Counted from the first letter of the stretch, positions 31,613-46,800 are shown. The stretch is 64,000 nt of DNA from Panorpa germanica (GCA_963678705.1 OY783209.1:8618001-8682000), one strand, 5' to 3'. A program made the numbers and translations. Notes: generated from the sequence alone by a model not told the origin.

Positions 31613-33610
31613 TCATTGCGCCTGACAGAGCGGCAACATTACTTACGAGAAGAATTTACAGTACAAGAAAATCATTTATATTGCTATTATTTTTTTACAA
31701 TATTTACAGACTAAATGTAACAATTAATTGAGGTTTACCGCCGATGATTTAAAACATTTCTGTTTACTAAAAATACTTCGCAGAGTAGTGGTTTGGCATC
31801 GATGTGTACGAGGCATAACAAATGAAATAGCTTACGGTAGCCTATTCTAAGGTAAAATTAGCGCGCCTAATCATCATCTCGCATCTATATCAATATATTT
31901 TTCCTAAAAACACATTTACGTATAATGTACGTTTAAACAGGTCTTCTAAATAAATGTTTTGATTACTTTTGCTGAAAATAATCTCGAGTAAATATTTTTG
32001 TTCAGTTATTGTAGAATACCCTGTACACTTAACATATTAATTGATAATCACTTGATACTTTCAATAGTTTGATACACGTAATCCAATAACAATGCGAGTA
32101 CGTTGTATATCTTTCAATTTGAAGCGCCCAAAGTATTTCTATGATTTAGCAACTGCCCGATAACATATAATAAATAATACTCTTGTTATTGATTTGATAA
32201 CGGATTACAAATTTCTTTGTGGTATGATAAATATTTTCGGAAATAAAATATATGTTATCGGTAACAAAGATCACTGTATTATCAGCACATAGCTTAAGAG
32301 AGTTACAAAGCAATTTTCATTGTAGAAACAAAATGATAACGATCTAATTGACTAAAATGTGTAATGCCTATTGATAGAATACAGTCAGGGGTTTTTAGAA
32401 CGCAGGATGAATTACTTTCAGCATGGGGTTCCCTCTCGGAATGCAATTATACTTTGTTTAAGACATCATGGAGAACTAGAGCTTCCTATGCTGAAAATTA
32501 ATTTAATTAACTGCTAGGTTGCTACAAGCTAGTTCCAAGGTCAATGTCTACCTCTAAGATACAAAATTACGTTAAGATAGTTTTTCACTAACAGTCTGTT
32601 TCAAAAGTATAGTTCAGAGTACTACGAATATAAGATAATGCAGAAATTGCGTCTTTAGGAAACTTTAAGTATGTAGCTGTGGGATGAACATCCCAAACTC
32701 ATGTAATCACTGAAGTGAGTTCATCCGGAAGTAAATATGGTATTTAGTGAACCGAATACTGCTCACCGATGGCACTAGAGGTGTCTATGTCAACGGATAT
32801 ACCCTCATTCGCATACCACCACGATCACAATCTAAACGAATGCCACAATTAACCCACGCAAATCGTTTGGCATGAAGTATCAACGTTCTCGGCCACTGTG
32901 CCATCGAACAACTACCTTAGCAGAGCTGCTACAAACTTGTTAGCTTGCTATAACCTTATTCCAAGATTCATGTTCTACCTGATTAAATTAAAGTATTTAA
33001 ATTAGAATTCCCAAAGAAATTATGACGCATTTCATTTCTACTCACCCACTAAATATGCGAATAAGATTTTTGTCAAAATCAATATTTGGTCACCAAGTTA
33101 TTGTCAGGTAATTCCGCAATTAAACCCAAACGTATCACGTGGGTTGGCTTTGAAAGCTAATAAATTTAAATATCCGCTGGTTTGTGTGTAACGGGAAATT
33201 TAAAATCAAAAACAGAACAACTAATAATAGTTAGCTAACGTCATATTACTGACGGATTTTAATTAATAAACTTACCTACGTGTATTTGTAGCATAACTCT
33301 CTTTCAGCTCAGCTGTATAACTCTGCCTTTCAAAAACATAATAATCTAAAACTAGAAAAAGATATAAATAGTAGAAAACCTGTAAGGATGGCTGCATACT
33401 GGAACTATAACTGTTTTAATCAGAGGGTTCTTTCTACACTTTTTTTTCATTAAAAGAAAAATTAATCTAATTTTAATTAATAGTACTTACGGCCATATTT
33501 TGATATCAAACCGGCTGAACCGTATTTCTCTATTAATAATAATCTATAAAAATTGTATTTTAATTACAACAGATTGATGTACTTGTAGTAATCACGTAGT
33601 CGGATCTCTT
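31613..33610. other. no gene seen; SINE-like fragment at 32862-32915
   Basis: On the minus strand GGCACAGTGGCCGAGAACG resembles a tRNA A box, like the SINE at 18062. There is also a small palindrome TGGGATGAACATCCCA near 32679. Nothing else is supported. Confidence 0.45.
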
Positions 33611-33645
33611 ATTGTAAGACGTCTTACAATCCTGGGGTACCCCAG
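33611..33645. repeat. two adjacent perfect palindromes
   Basis: ATTGTAAGACGTCTTACAAT (33611-33630) is a perfect 20-bp palindrome and CTGGGGTACCCCAG (33632-33645) a perfect 14-bp one, one base apart. They could be dimeric-factor sites or the tip of a foldback element. Confidence 0.8.
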
Positions 33646-33649
33646 ATCA

Positions 33650-33775
33650 GATTCAGATTCGCAGTTCAAATTTTAGTATTTACACATACGATAAACGAAC
33701 AGTTTGAATGAACGTCTGAATCTGAGACAAATTAAAGATTTGATTTGACAGTGTAAAAGTCCCATAAACATAATT
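33650..33775. repeat. repeat family H, copy 1
   Basis: 'GATAAACGAACAGTTTGAAT...GTCTGAATCTGAGAC...TTAAAGATTTG...GTGTAAAAGTCCC' is an inverted match to the left part of the repeat at 38220-38490. Confidence 0.5.
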
Positions 33776-34808
33776 TTCAACAACAAATCACAACAGAGAC
33801 TTAGTCAGAGACAACGCTAAGAACTTAGTTTTAAAAAAGATACTGCCTAAGGATAAATATGCGTGTTACCATTCGTTCTGTCTTAAGACAATCTTGTATT
33901 CAGCTCTAATATAAAATTTAAAAACAGTATTTGCTAAATATTTTGTTTTTGGCACGATTTCAAATTATATAAAATATTTAAATATTATACAAAAATATTT
34001 ATCAAGGCTAAATTCCCAATTACTTAAGATTAAATTAATATTAATTAAAATTAGTAAGTTAAGATTTCTGTCATCAATATTTTAATTAATTAGCAACCAA
34101 TACACTCTCTATTATTTTTAGTAACAATAATCGGTTATTTTCGTCTCTAAATTTGTCCATCTTCCGCAATTCTGTTTTTGAGTAAATCAGAAGTAAAGAA
34201 ATTTATACACCATTGAACTTTATGAAAGATTAACCCGCATCATGCGAAAAGGTCAAACCTGGATTTAAAGTTAAAATTTCAAGATGAAAAGCGATTTCAT
34301 TCACTCTTGGAATCACTCTTTCTTATTTATCTTCAAAACCATAACTCCCACAAAAATTTTGCTAGAAGCTTTTTTGTAGAAAATACCATTATCTATAACT
34401 TCTATTAATAACTTTTTGTTGTAACTTTCTTAATAAAAAAGTTATAAGCAAAAATAAATCTAAAATTAAAGAATGAATGCTTCTAATCATTACAACTTTT
34501 TTGCTTATGAAAAATTAACATCAGAGCTTTTTCATAGAGCTTTGCTAAACAAGGAATTTATTATTACTATATACAAGTATATATAGTATACGAGTATACA
34601 TTTATATATGTATAGTCTGATGTTATATGATAAAAATATATATACCGTTAAAGCAGCTACCGTAAAAATATATTATTTTCTACGTAAAAACAAAAAATTG
34701 TAATATTCTAGTACATGTATGATAATTTCAATAATGTTTTTATCGATCTCTTTGTTGTTAAGTAGCCTAATCACTATACTACAATAAAGGTAACCTTTTA
34801 TCTTCCAG

Positions 34809-34890
34809 TGTGAGTCATCGCCAGCTGGCAACACCTCCAGCCCCCACCTCCTCTACTTCAAACGCCGAACGCGTCGTCGCGGGTTTTATA
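34809..34890 (+). promoter_or_regulatory. gelsolin 5' UTR, splice acceptor side
   Basis: The acceptor ATCTTCCAG ends at 34808 and the exon runs into the ATG at 34891. The open frame upstream of that ATG has no ATG before the acceptor, so this part is untranslated. Confidence 0.65.
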
Positions 34891-37800
34891 ATGAATCAAC
34901 GCGAATTTCAATCATTCACCGGTCGACGGGGCAAGAGAGCGGTTGTGTTTTGTGCCATCGTTGTTCTAATCAGTGTTATCAGTGTTTTGACACCTGTAGC
35001 TGAAGCCGCGACAGCAGGAACTCGTCCAGCAACACCGTCAAGAGCTCAAAATCAACGTCCAGTTAATAAAAATAGACTTAAAGCCATGCATGAACAATTT
35101 GCAGATGCTGGGACCAAGAAAGGGCTAGAAGTTTGGAGAGTCGAGGTATGTTAAAAAAAACTGTATTAGTTTATCAACAAGAATCGTGTAATTCAATTTC
35201 CCACATATTAATATCTAATCTATACTATTAACGATGAAAAGTGTTGTCAGAGGTAAAAGAATTAATTTAAAATTATTGACAGTTACTAAATTTGGCAACA
35301 CTATTGTTAACTTAACGTCAACGATTTGTAAATATTTATTTCACTGGTAGTTATTAGCATTAAAACAATACATACATTTACAAATAAATATAAAATACAG
35401 TTCGATGAAACAAATTAGATTTGTCAGACTTTCTCTGCTTTCAAATATTATATTAGCATTTCTTGTCAAAACTTTAGAGAATTGTTGTTGTTTTTAAGGT
35501 TAAGAGAAGAACGAAACATATTGTTTTCTTATTTAATGTTCTTTATTGTTATAACACAAAATCTACATAACATATTTTTTTAATGTTTTGTTTACTTTAC
35601 TTCTATTTCTTTATTATCTAATTTTAGTTTTCTGTATTATTTACAACTCGTTGTTAATGTCACCTATAGATATTTTATCATTGCAGTTATCGTGTGCAAA
35701 AACCTGCACTGTAGTTTCCATAATAGTACGCCAAATATTAATAGATTTTTTATGTAACATTTTGTGGTTAGTAGTAAGTAAATTATCAGTTTTGCGAGAA
35801 TTTTAACTTTATAAATTACTTAAACATAATATAAATATTTTCCTAATTACCTCCGTTTACATATAATTTACATATGAACTAATCTTTTACTTTTTATCAT
35901 AAATTAAATGCATTTCCTCAGTATAAATAAATTCACATAATATTTCTTTTTGAGGTTATGTCAATCTCTTGAATAATTGTTGCTGTTTTTTGTCGCTGTA
36001 TTTTATGGTGCGTTGTTCTTATCTTTACAAGGCACTGTACAGTTTTGTAAATGGCTATTGAACACATTTTTTTATCACATAGTTCTTATCAGCGGTTGAT
36101 CACACTTGTTTTAGCTATTTATTTGTTATACATACTTATATTAACTGATTCAAAAATAAATTAAATTTTTTAGTTATGTTTCACATACCAGGAAAGTAAA
36201 TTTAAATAAGAATTCAATATCTTTAATAATGAAATCAAACTCAAATTCATTTAGTTTCTAAATTATTTGGCGCTGCTATCGCAAACAGTCCCAATTATGT
36301 TATAATTTATTTTGTATTACAATTTTATTAAGAAAATGTAAAAGTAGCAGATTTCGAACCATACAAAATCGTAACCTAAAAATTTCTCTTGTTTAATTTT
36401 TATTAATCTTTCATGAGATTTATGAACTATTAAAGTTAACCATTAATAATGTAATTAATAATGGATAATAAACAAATAAATATATTGGAGATCTACTTTA
36501 AATTCATCAACTTCTTTAAAGAAACAAACAACAGATGTTCCAAATTCCAATAATCTATGCGAACTTTTATAATCTCGTGAATGTTATTTTTAGAAAATCT
36601 AGTGAAGTTAATTAAAATGTCTTAATGACAAGAACAAGCTGCTGTTAAATAGAAAAACAAATCATACAGTCTAAAGCTAACCCGCGCACTATAAGACTGT
36701 TTTCTTAATAGAACTTTTAGGCTGATTTCCACTCACTATTTTGTAAATTTCATTTTATTTTATTTTAAAATTTAAATTTCTGTGTTGTTGCTTAATTTTT
36801 AACGGTCTTTTGACGTCACAAAACATCTTGTAACTAACAAATAGTAAACTAATAAATAATCGATTTTCTTTTTCTTTTTCATAATGTTCATAATATGAAA
36901 CTTGAGGTGATACCTATTAATCCTTTTTATGAAATGTCGTAAATTACTATTTTAAAAGGCTTGTGAATCATGTCTTAATTTATATAAAACAGTACTACAT
37001 ATATGTTAATAATACTTTTTTATAACGTGTAGCAAATTTACCATCTCTTTTATACAACAGAGACGCATAAGAGTGTGTGTAAATAAATTGTCATTATTTA
37101 TACATAGAACAATAATGTTGTATAATATATAGTTTTATAAATAACAACAAACAATATTACATATTAATATATGTAAACGAATTTGTAGTTTCGAATGTAC
37201 GTAGCCAGTCTGACGCCGATCCACTCTCCCCGATCTTCGGCCCAGCGGTTCCTCGTAATCTAATGATTTGAGGATGCTGATAGTTCAGGGTCACCTCGCC
37301 AACCTCCAACCGTTTTTACGTCTCCACAATGTCCTTGAATCGTAACACGAACTGCGCCTGATCGTTGATCTACATTACGTAAACCATGAAAAGGGAAACT
37401 GAAACAAAAACTGTATTTTTTAGCTCTACGTTTATCAATCGTACACTTCCATTGCTAGGGCTAAACGTCTGGTTCACAACCTAACCTTAAAATATATTGT
37501 GTAGATAGGGTTGCCATAGTATATCAAGCATTAATACGTACGTCTAACCATTAAGTAAACAAAACATGAAAAAAGTAGGTCATCAATGAAATAGTCTATC
37601 TGTTTCACTTAAAATTTAGAGAGAGAACAGGACAAAAACGGAACAAATTGTAATACGATCCTAAATAGTGAAATACAGGACATTTCTACATAAACGGGCC
37701 GTATGACAGCGCTATGTATACGTCATAATTAAAGCATATAAAATGCTGTATAAGTTCTATATATTCCAAGCTACTGAGTTTCTGCTTTACAAATAAACCT

Positions 37801-40800
37801 GTTATAAAATTTATACCAGGTATAAATTTTATAACAGGTCTATTTGTAAGGCGGTTAGGTTTTAACCTCAAATGCTTATGAAATATAAAGAAATATAAAT
37901 ATTTATATTGAATATAATCACTTATGTATATTAAATGAAGATAGTAAGATGGTAATGATAATTAACAGTTGTACGAACTTAAATACTCGTATGGTATTCC
38001 GGAAAAACCCGAAATCGGACTTTTTGTGACATAACCTATATCTATCCCTTTTTGTTTTTAATAAAACACATAAATTAAAATGTGATGGATTATTCTCACA
38101 ATATAAATGGAATTGAGACGGATTACCTTGAGAATAACCATAATACACTCGCTTGAATGTGGTTATGTATTTATACTTTATTTTCCTCGGTATTAAATTA
38201 TAATAATTAGAAGTTATAAAGGCCTTTTACACGACCAAATCTTTAATTGAGATTCAGACGAATTGTCCGTTTATCTCCAGTAAATGTTTGTCAAGAAAGA
38301 GTTCACAATTGTTAATGTGACAAACAGAAAGCATGACATTTCACCAAACTGTTTATTGAGTCGTATATGTCAACACTAATAAAGTACCGCCAGATTTGAA
38401 TCTGACAGTATGGCAAGATTATTCTGTTAGATGTAAAATCGAATTTAACTCTGATTGAGGAACACTTCTGCTCGTCTAAAAAGGCCTGTGTGACATTAAG
38501 TTATTATAATTTAAATGTGTAATACATTTTATGTTTCTTTGAGGTTATGCAAGGACATTTCATATAGAAATTCATACAATAAACGACATTCTAACGCAAC
38601 GATTCCACGGAAATGAAAAAGTGTTTACACAGACCTCGTTCTTGTAGACAATACCTGTGACGTACTTAGCGTTAATTAGTTAATTGTGTTTTTCTCCAGT
38701 CTCGCATGACACATTCTCATGTGACGCACATTACTCATTTTGCTAAATATAATTGAAATGATATATATCTTAGTTATTGAAACTTTTACTCCGGAAGAGT
38801 TTATAAAAAAAATGTATATGATCTAAAAACTATTAAAATCTTCAATGGGCTACCCAGTAAACAATTTGGTGAAGTGCCCTATTTAGTGACGTTTCTATCA
38901 CTATTTCACTTCAAATATAGTTCGCATCAACTTTATCTTCATTTGTATTCCGACAGGTGGAGTAATTTCGCCATCTGTAGCCGATAAAGTAGACATTTTA
39001 TATGAAAAAATGTGAGAAACTGAACTATAAATGAACTCTTTTATGACAAAAAAATCATGACGCATCTTCAATATGATGTCAAAGTGACTCCAAAATGTTT
39101 ACTGGGTAGTGTCCTATGTCTTAATTTCTATAAAAGTATACCATATATACATAAAGTGGGTTACTAGAACCTCAAATGTTCAATTATTTTTTAATAACTC
39201 CTTATATGTTAAGGGATATTAACAATTAAAAAAATCTTATTTTTTTTTTAATTATTAAAGTGATTCAATGTTGTACACATTCCAAATGCATGTGACATCG
39301 CAACCGCTGCCAACCTTACAGCTCATAAATTTCTGCTATATGTATTTATATATCAAATATTATTTACAACTATTTCAAGGAACAATAAAATTTCAATATT
39401 ATGTCTGCCGTAACAGGGTTAAATAATATAAAAACTTATTATTCTTTGTTGTTAAAATGCATTTCACGTCATACAAATATGGCCGACCATCCTTAGCGCT
39501 AAAACTATAATTCAAATTTTTAATTACTATATCTATCTATCTATATATACTATTTAATAAAATAGACACGCCAATACACATTTATTAACATCTACAATTG
39601 AAAAATCGACCACTAAAAAATGAGGACACTAGCCTATTCAATTAATGACGCATTACGTCAGAGAAAAAGTTACAAAATTAGGTAGTATATGTACTCGCAG
39701 ACAAATGTTTAAAAAACATTTTCGATGATTAATTTTGTCTTCTGTTTTTAACCTCGCATAAAATTTTGTAATAAAAAAACTAGCGCGAATTATAGCACAA
39801 GCAATAAAACTTTTATTTTTATATATGTAAATGTATGAGTCACAGATGTAACTACATTCCCAAATGTACTTATGGTACAGTGGACGGACTGCTAGTTGAG
39901 CAATATATTTAGAAATACAAAATTGTATCAGATATATCAATACTATCAAAAATATATTTACACAGGTTTGTAAATATTTGAATGTCAGATAACTTCGAGG
40001 GGAACTACTCTATAGCGAAATATGTATTTATCAAATTAAGATAGCGATCAATAGTCTTTGTATGTTTTATTATATTTTTAATCTAGTTATTGATCGATTT
40101 TTATGGCTTGTTATAAAAATTGTTGTTATTGACACAAAGCGTGACTGTTTTAAAAGTGCCGCCATTTTGTATAGTGTTGTTTTTTGACACTTATAATCCA
40201 GAGACAAAGAAAATTTGAATGCAGTATAACAAGCGTAAAAAATTATATTCATATTCATTTTCTTCTTTCATTTTTTTCTAGATACACTTTTTCTTACGCC
40301 CCAACGTTTTTAGCAGCCCGAATTACTAAAGAAAATTGTGCAAAGTATTTAAATTACCCGCCTTGTGTTAAATGAGTACACCAAACAGAACGAGCGGTTT
40401 TTATCCAATCAACGGTGATGATTGTTGTTTACAAGTTTCATATGTCATATTTCAAAGCAATGTAAAACTACAAAAATCTTAAATTATATTTCATGGAATA
40501 GAAGTTATTCTCATTTCATTTGATGTTTATGTTTTCAACACTACTTAAATATAAGCAATGCTACATATGATAGCCATAATGTCGTTTAACAGTTGCACTA
40601 CATGTTGCAAAAACATTAAGTATGTATTTTTGGAAATATGTTTATATTATTAGTCACTTAAAATATTAATATACTTGTTAATACTTTTTCTTTTTTATAC
40701 ATCAAGTATTTAAGTAGACATTATTCATTTAAGATTTTTTACATTTTAACCTAAAAAAAACAAGATTTTTGTTTGAGCAAGCGAACGCTTTTTAGACCAG

Positions 40801-43800
40801 GGTCGAAGCCGTCAAAAATAATTAAAAACGAAAAAAAATTAAAGTAGAATGAAACCTATTGAAAAAGGAAGGGAATACTACTAAAATGAAAGGAAAAATA
40901 AATTACGGGCGATCTGCGGTTGGGAAGGGGCAGGGGGGTGAGTTTTTAAGGGTAAAAATCGGTAAATCTCGATTTCCGGCAAAACTACAAGTCCTATCGA
41001 AAAAAGTTAAATGGCAAAGTTGTAGATAATAAAAGGATCTACAACTTTTGTATCTACACTTTTTCTCCATAACCTCAAAATTCATGTAAAAAATCCAAAA
41101 AACCACATTTTTGATTTTTTATTTTTATCTTTTACAAAAAATTTTTTTTTTCATGATATTTGGTGAAAACTTACCTCTTTATGTCCCAAACACACTGGAA
41201 TTTTGAAGATTTAAAATATTAATTTTTTCACCCTATTTTGACTCGATATCGAAAAAGCACCCTAATTTTCAATCGAAAATTCTCACGTCAAAATATCTGA
41301 TTTTTCAAAAAAGTCGTTGGGCTTTTTGTTCGTTGAAATTGAAAATTAGGGTGCTTTTTCGATATCGACCCCTTCCCAACCTCAGATCGCCCGTAATTTA
41401 TTTTTCCTTTCATTTTAGTGGTATTCCCTTCCTTTTCCAATAGGTTTCATCCTACTTTAATTTTTTTTCGTTTCTAAAATTATCGACCCTGGTCTATTTA
41501 GTCATGGACACTTCAGTTACAAGAATGTTAGTTGCTAGAATGTGGTTTGCAGGTTGAAATAAAGAAACAATAAATTATATCAAAGATGTAGTTATTTTTA
41601 TATAATTAACATCGTTATCGAATTATTTCTTAGAAAAATAATCTGACAGTTAGTATCTGTTTGTTCTTTTGCTGCCAATTCACATAAATTAAATTGGAAA
41701 GCGCCCAATTTTAATCCAGGCGGCGTCATGTAATAAAAATACATTAACAGAACCACTTTCATATTTTTATAACTTAAAATTGATTTATTTATAACAAAAT
41801 ACATCAGAAGAAGTTGTACAACATATGTACTCAAAGATATATGTGTTTGTACACGAGTTTATCCTTTCTTCTAACTTACTGAATCGAAACGACTTCTTAA
41901 TTTGCGATAACTTATTAATGACCCTTTAATTTGTTTTGTTTTTGATTTCCAATTGTGTTTGTTAAATGAACCAACAAGGACTCAATTATCGTTTGATGTA
42001 CGGTGAATTATCTAATAGGTTGGTATCACTATCAAAACTTCCGTTAAAGCATTTTAATTTACTTTTATCAAAGCATTAGTTTTTAAATAAATATATGAAA
42101 AATAGTGTTACCAGTTGTGAATTCTTTTTAATATATAAGACTTACCACATTTGTTAGTGATTATGTTGACAGTTCATATTTAATATTTATTATAAATTTC
42201 CAATTAAATTTTAAGTTTCCGCAAATGTAAAGACAGCATTTATGCTTTATTGATTGTTGTTATCATGATAATACTTTTTATTTACAACTCGTAAACTTGT
42301 ATTTCTTATCTTAAATAAATAAATTACTTAATTATATGTTATCTATCTTATATTAAAAGTAATAAAATATGTTGTTAAGCATATAAGGAATTGTAGAAAT
42401 TCTAATTATTATTATTAGAAACTGCGTTTTAATATTACTGAGTTTGTGTAAAAATTGCTAACATTAGTAGGCGGCGATTACAAAGAAATGGGCGCTATAA
42501 ATAAATATCTATAATTAAATTTTCATGGTATTAATCTATGAACAAAACATTGCTTAGTTATATCAAATAGTAATTAGAATTTTAGAAAATTATTCTAGTA
42601 TTATATACTTATTATTTAAATCCAAGCCATCTAACGTTGAATAGTTAAACTAACATAACCCAACTTTTGATTGTAGTAACACTACAAAAAGAAGTGAGAA
42701 GTAGTGTTTCTTTCAACGAATGTATTATTTAGATTAAATATACTAATCAATATATTTCAATATGATACTACTTATTAAATTATTATTTCTTGTACACTGC
42801 TGCCATCTGTGTTGACAGTATATCAAATGTACAATAAGCAAAGAATGAAACAACGTAATTCAGAAAATGGATGATAGTTTTTTCTATATTTTTTAATATA
42901 TTTATATAAACCTTGAAAGTGCAAGGTTAAATAACAATATGCGCTGTGCATTTATGTACATGATACTTTCAATCATCTAATTGTGTTTCATGAAATTGTA
43001 TTTTGTAAACAATTTTGACATTGCTCGAATTAATGGCGCATGTCCATAACAAGTTACGGTTAAAACCAAAGTATGTTAACATATCAATTACATTCGAATT
43101 ATTTTTAACATAGTTTTTTATTTTCAGAACTTTGAACCAGTTGCGTACCCAAAAAATGACTACGGCAAATTCTACACAGGAGATTCTTATATTATTTTAA
43201 ATGTAAGTATAAATTATATCTTGTCTTGTTAGATAATTTTTTACACACCCTGCATTGATATTCAATAATAAAATTCATTGTAGATAAGGTATTGATTGTA
43301 TGTATATTGGATTGCATATTTACAGGCTGATTTTTTATTTAATTTTTAGACCAAAGAAGCTAAAGGTAAATTTAGCTGGGATGTTCATTTCTGGTTGGGT
43401 ACTGAAACCTCCCAAGATGAAGCTGGAGCTGCTGCTATTATGACAGTAGAAATTGACGACAAATTACATGGTGCTCCCATACAACACCGTGAAGTCCAAG
43501 ACCACGAAAGTCAATTATTCCTTTCTTACTTCAAGTCAGGTTAGTTGAAAATTTGAATTAAAAAATATTTTCTATAACTTAATAATATGTTAAATTAATT
43601 TGGGATTGTTTATTTCGTTTAGGTGTTCGTTACCTACCTGGAGGAGTCGCCAGCGGTTTCACCCAAGTAGAAACCAACGCCTTTGGAGAGAAACGTTTGT
43701 TCCAAGTCAAGGGAAAGAAGAATATTCGTGTCAAGCAGGTGGAGCCAAGTATTTCAAGTATGAACCAAGGAGATTGCTTCATTTTGGATTCTGAGGGCAC

Positions 43801-46800
43801 AATCTTTGTTTACGTTGGTCGCAACGCAAAACGTGTCGAGAAATTAAAAGCTATTAGTGCCGCTAATCAAGTTAGAGATCAAGATCACAATGGCCGTGCT
43901 CGTGTTAACATAATCGGTAACAAAATTAATTCAGATTTCGCTTTAAAATAATTAAAGACAAGCAGATTTCATAATTTTCTAATTTTACAGACGAATTCTC
44001 CAGTGATTCTGATATTGATTCTTTCTTCGAGGCTCTTGGATCTGGCACCAAGGATACTGTTCCTGAGGAAGCTGTTGGTGGTGATGATCAAGGATTTGAA
44101 CGCTCTGAAGAACAAACTGTAACCCTTTACCGCGTTAATGATGGAGAAAGTGGTCCTCAAGTAGTTAGTCAACGACCTCTTAGACAAAATATGCTCGACA
44201 CTAATGTAAATATTTATTAAATTAATTTTATACCATTAATCAAGGTAATAGTTTACAATTATATTATTATTTAATGTAGGACTGCTTCATCTTGGATACT
44301 GGTGCTTCTGGCATATTCGTTTGGGTTGGAAAGCGAAGCTCTGCCCAAGAAAAGAGCCAGTCAATGGCAAAGGCTCAAACATTCCTTAGTGGCCATAATT
44401 ACCCAACTTGGACTCAGGTTCGAACTTAGTCATGCACCATATAACTATTGTGAAAGCATCGTCAGAATCTCGAAATAAAATCTTAACTTTTTCTAGGTGC
44501 ACCGTGTTGTTGAAGGAGCTGAGACCACACCATTTAAGCAGTACTTCTCCACATGGAGAGATCCCGGCATGACACACACACGTCTTATTAGAGCCGCAGG
44601 TCTTATTGGTGTGTTACTGCTTTTAAATATTATTTTCTGAAATTAAATTTCATCATTTTTATTTAAATATATTTATTACCATTATACCTTCATTTAGAAG
44701 ATTCTGATGATGAATTCGATCCTGAAACATTACACAAGTTGAGAAAGACTGGAGGTAGAGCTATTGGTTTCATGCCTGATGATGGTGAGGGTGAAGTTGA
44801 AGTCTTCAGGATTGAGGACTTTGATCTTGTTCCTCTGGAAGCTGAGACATATGGCATGTTCTTCGGTGGAGATTCTTATGTAATCAAATACACCTATGAC
44901 CGTGGACACATTATCTATTTCTGGCAGGTTCGTTTAAAATAGATGTTTTAAAAATGCGTCCGTAAAGTGGTATTTTAAATTTGATTTTCTATTACCAGGG
45001 AAAAGACAGCAGCATTGATGAGAAGGCATCTTCTGCAATTCACGCTGTACGTTTGGATAATGAACTTGGTGGTACCGCTGTACAAGTACGTGTACCTCAA
45101 GGACATGAACCAAGACATTTCCTCAAGATCTTCCATGGTAAATATAAAATTGAAGTGATATTAGTTGCATAAGTATCAGGCGCTACAATATAATATTACT
45201 TTCTAGGCAAACTTATTATCTTCTCCGGTGGACGCGCAAGCGGGTTCCGCACAGTTCATGACCATGACACCTACGATGTTGATGGTACTCGTCTATTCCG
45301 CATTCGTGGTAACATGGGACAAGATGCTAGAGCTGAACAAGTACCAGAAGTCGCAGCATCTCTTACTTCTGATGACGTTTACGTATTAGAAACACCTTCT
45401 GCTACTTATTTGTGGTTCGGAGAGGTATGTTTAAGAAAAGTATTGTCTATTGATTATGAAAATACAATAGATTTATATTTATTAATGTATTAAGGGTGCA
45501 TCCGAAGCCGAACGTGAAATGGGACAAACAGTTGTTGGTTTAGTATCACCTGATTCAGAGGTAACTGAAATTAATGAAGGTTCTGAGCCCGCAGAGTTTT
45601 GGGATGCTCTTGGAGGTGAAGGAGATTATAACAAAGAACTTGACCCTGCAAAACCACCAATCATGGACCCTCGTTTGTTCCACTGCCGTATTCTATTCAA
45701 CCAGAAATTACGCGTTGAAGAAATGCCAGATTATGACCAAGAGGTGATTTATTTTAATATTTAAAGTACCATTTCTTTTCTCGATATTCTTTTACATTTT
45801 TATATAGGTATAAAATTATTAATCATTTGATGAAAATTTCCTTATATAACTAAACAACAATAATATTTCAAATGTTATTTTAGGATCTTAATGAAGATGA
45901 TATTATGGTATTAGACGGTGGAGATGAAATATACATTTGGGTAGGTAAAGGATCAACAGAACAAGAAAAAGAAGAATCCACAAAAATGGCAGAGGTAATA
46001 ATTGTTAAATATCTACTGTATTCTTATACTTACAAAGGTGTTATAAATATTACAAGATATATTTTGTCTCCACAGACATACTTGAATACTGATCCCACGG
46101 AACGTACACCAGAAACTACACCTCTTGTGACAATCCACCAAGGATCCGAACCACGCAGCTTCACCAGATTATTCCCAACCTGGGATAATGATTTATGGGA
46201 GGTCAGTGATGACTGATTGCATTTGGTGTCTTGCTATATGTGCAATTAGTCTCTTCCATCTCGCATGATCTACATTCATACTAACCTTAAGGAGTTCTGC
46301 ATGACCTTTACATTATTATTAATTAATTTTATATTAAGGTTTTATTAAGTAGTCCAGAAAATCTACGAATATATTTATTAAACTAAGTGCTTAGTGCAAT
46401 TTTTACATTATTTTATATATCTTCATTTCATTAAAACCATAGTTTCTCATAGCTTTACTGGATTAATTAATATTCCATTATTAAATGGTACAATGGTAAC
46501 ATTGAGCATTATAACATTGCTTTTCTAATTACTAGAAGAACGCTTCTTTCGAAATTTACTGAAATCAACTAACATCTTTGTAATGAGTGTAATACTCAAT
46601 TCTATTCACACCAAACTTCTATAACACAAAATCATACACTTTTAATTTTATAACATAATATAGTTCAAATACCGAGACTTCGGTGGTCACTTATGGTGAA
46701 TTTTATCTTAATTGCTTCTATACACATACATTATAAAACAATGCATTTTCATTGCATCGTAGATTTATACAGCACCACTTATTTTAAGCATGAATTATCG

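Noticed and set aside
37918-38148. Minus-strand 76-codon frame inside the gelsolin intron
   Set aside because: No family resemblance and composition equal to the intron background.
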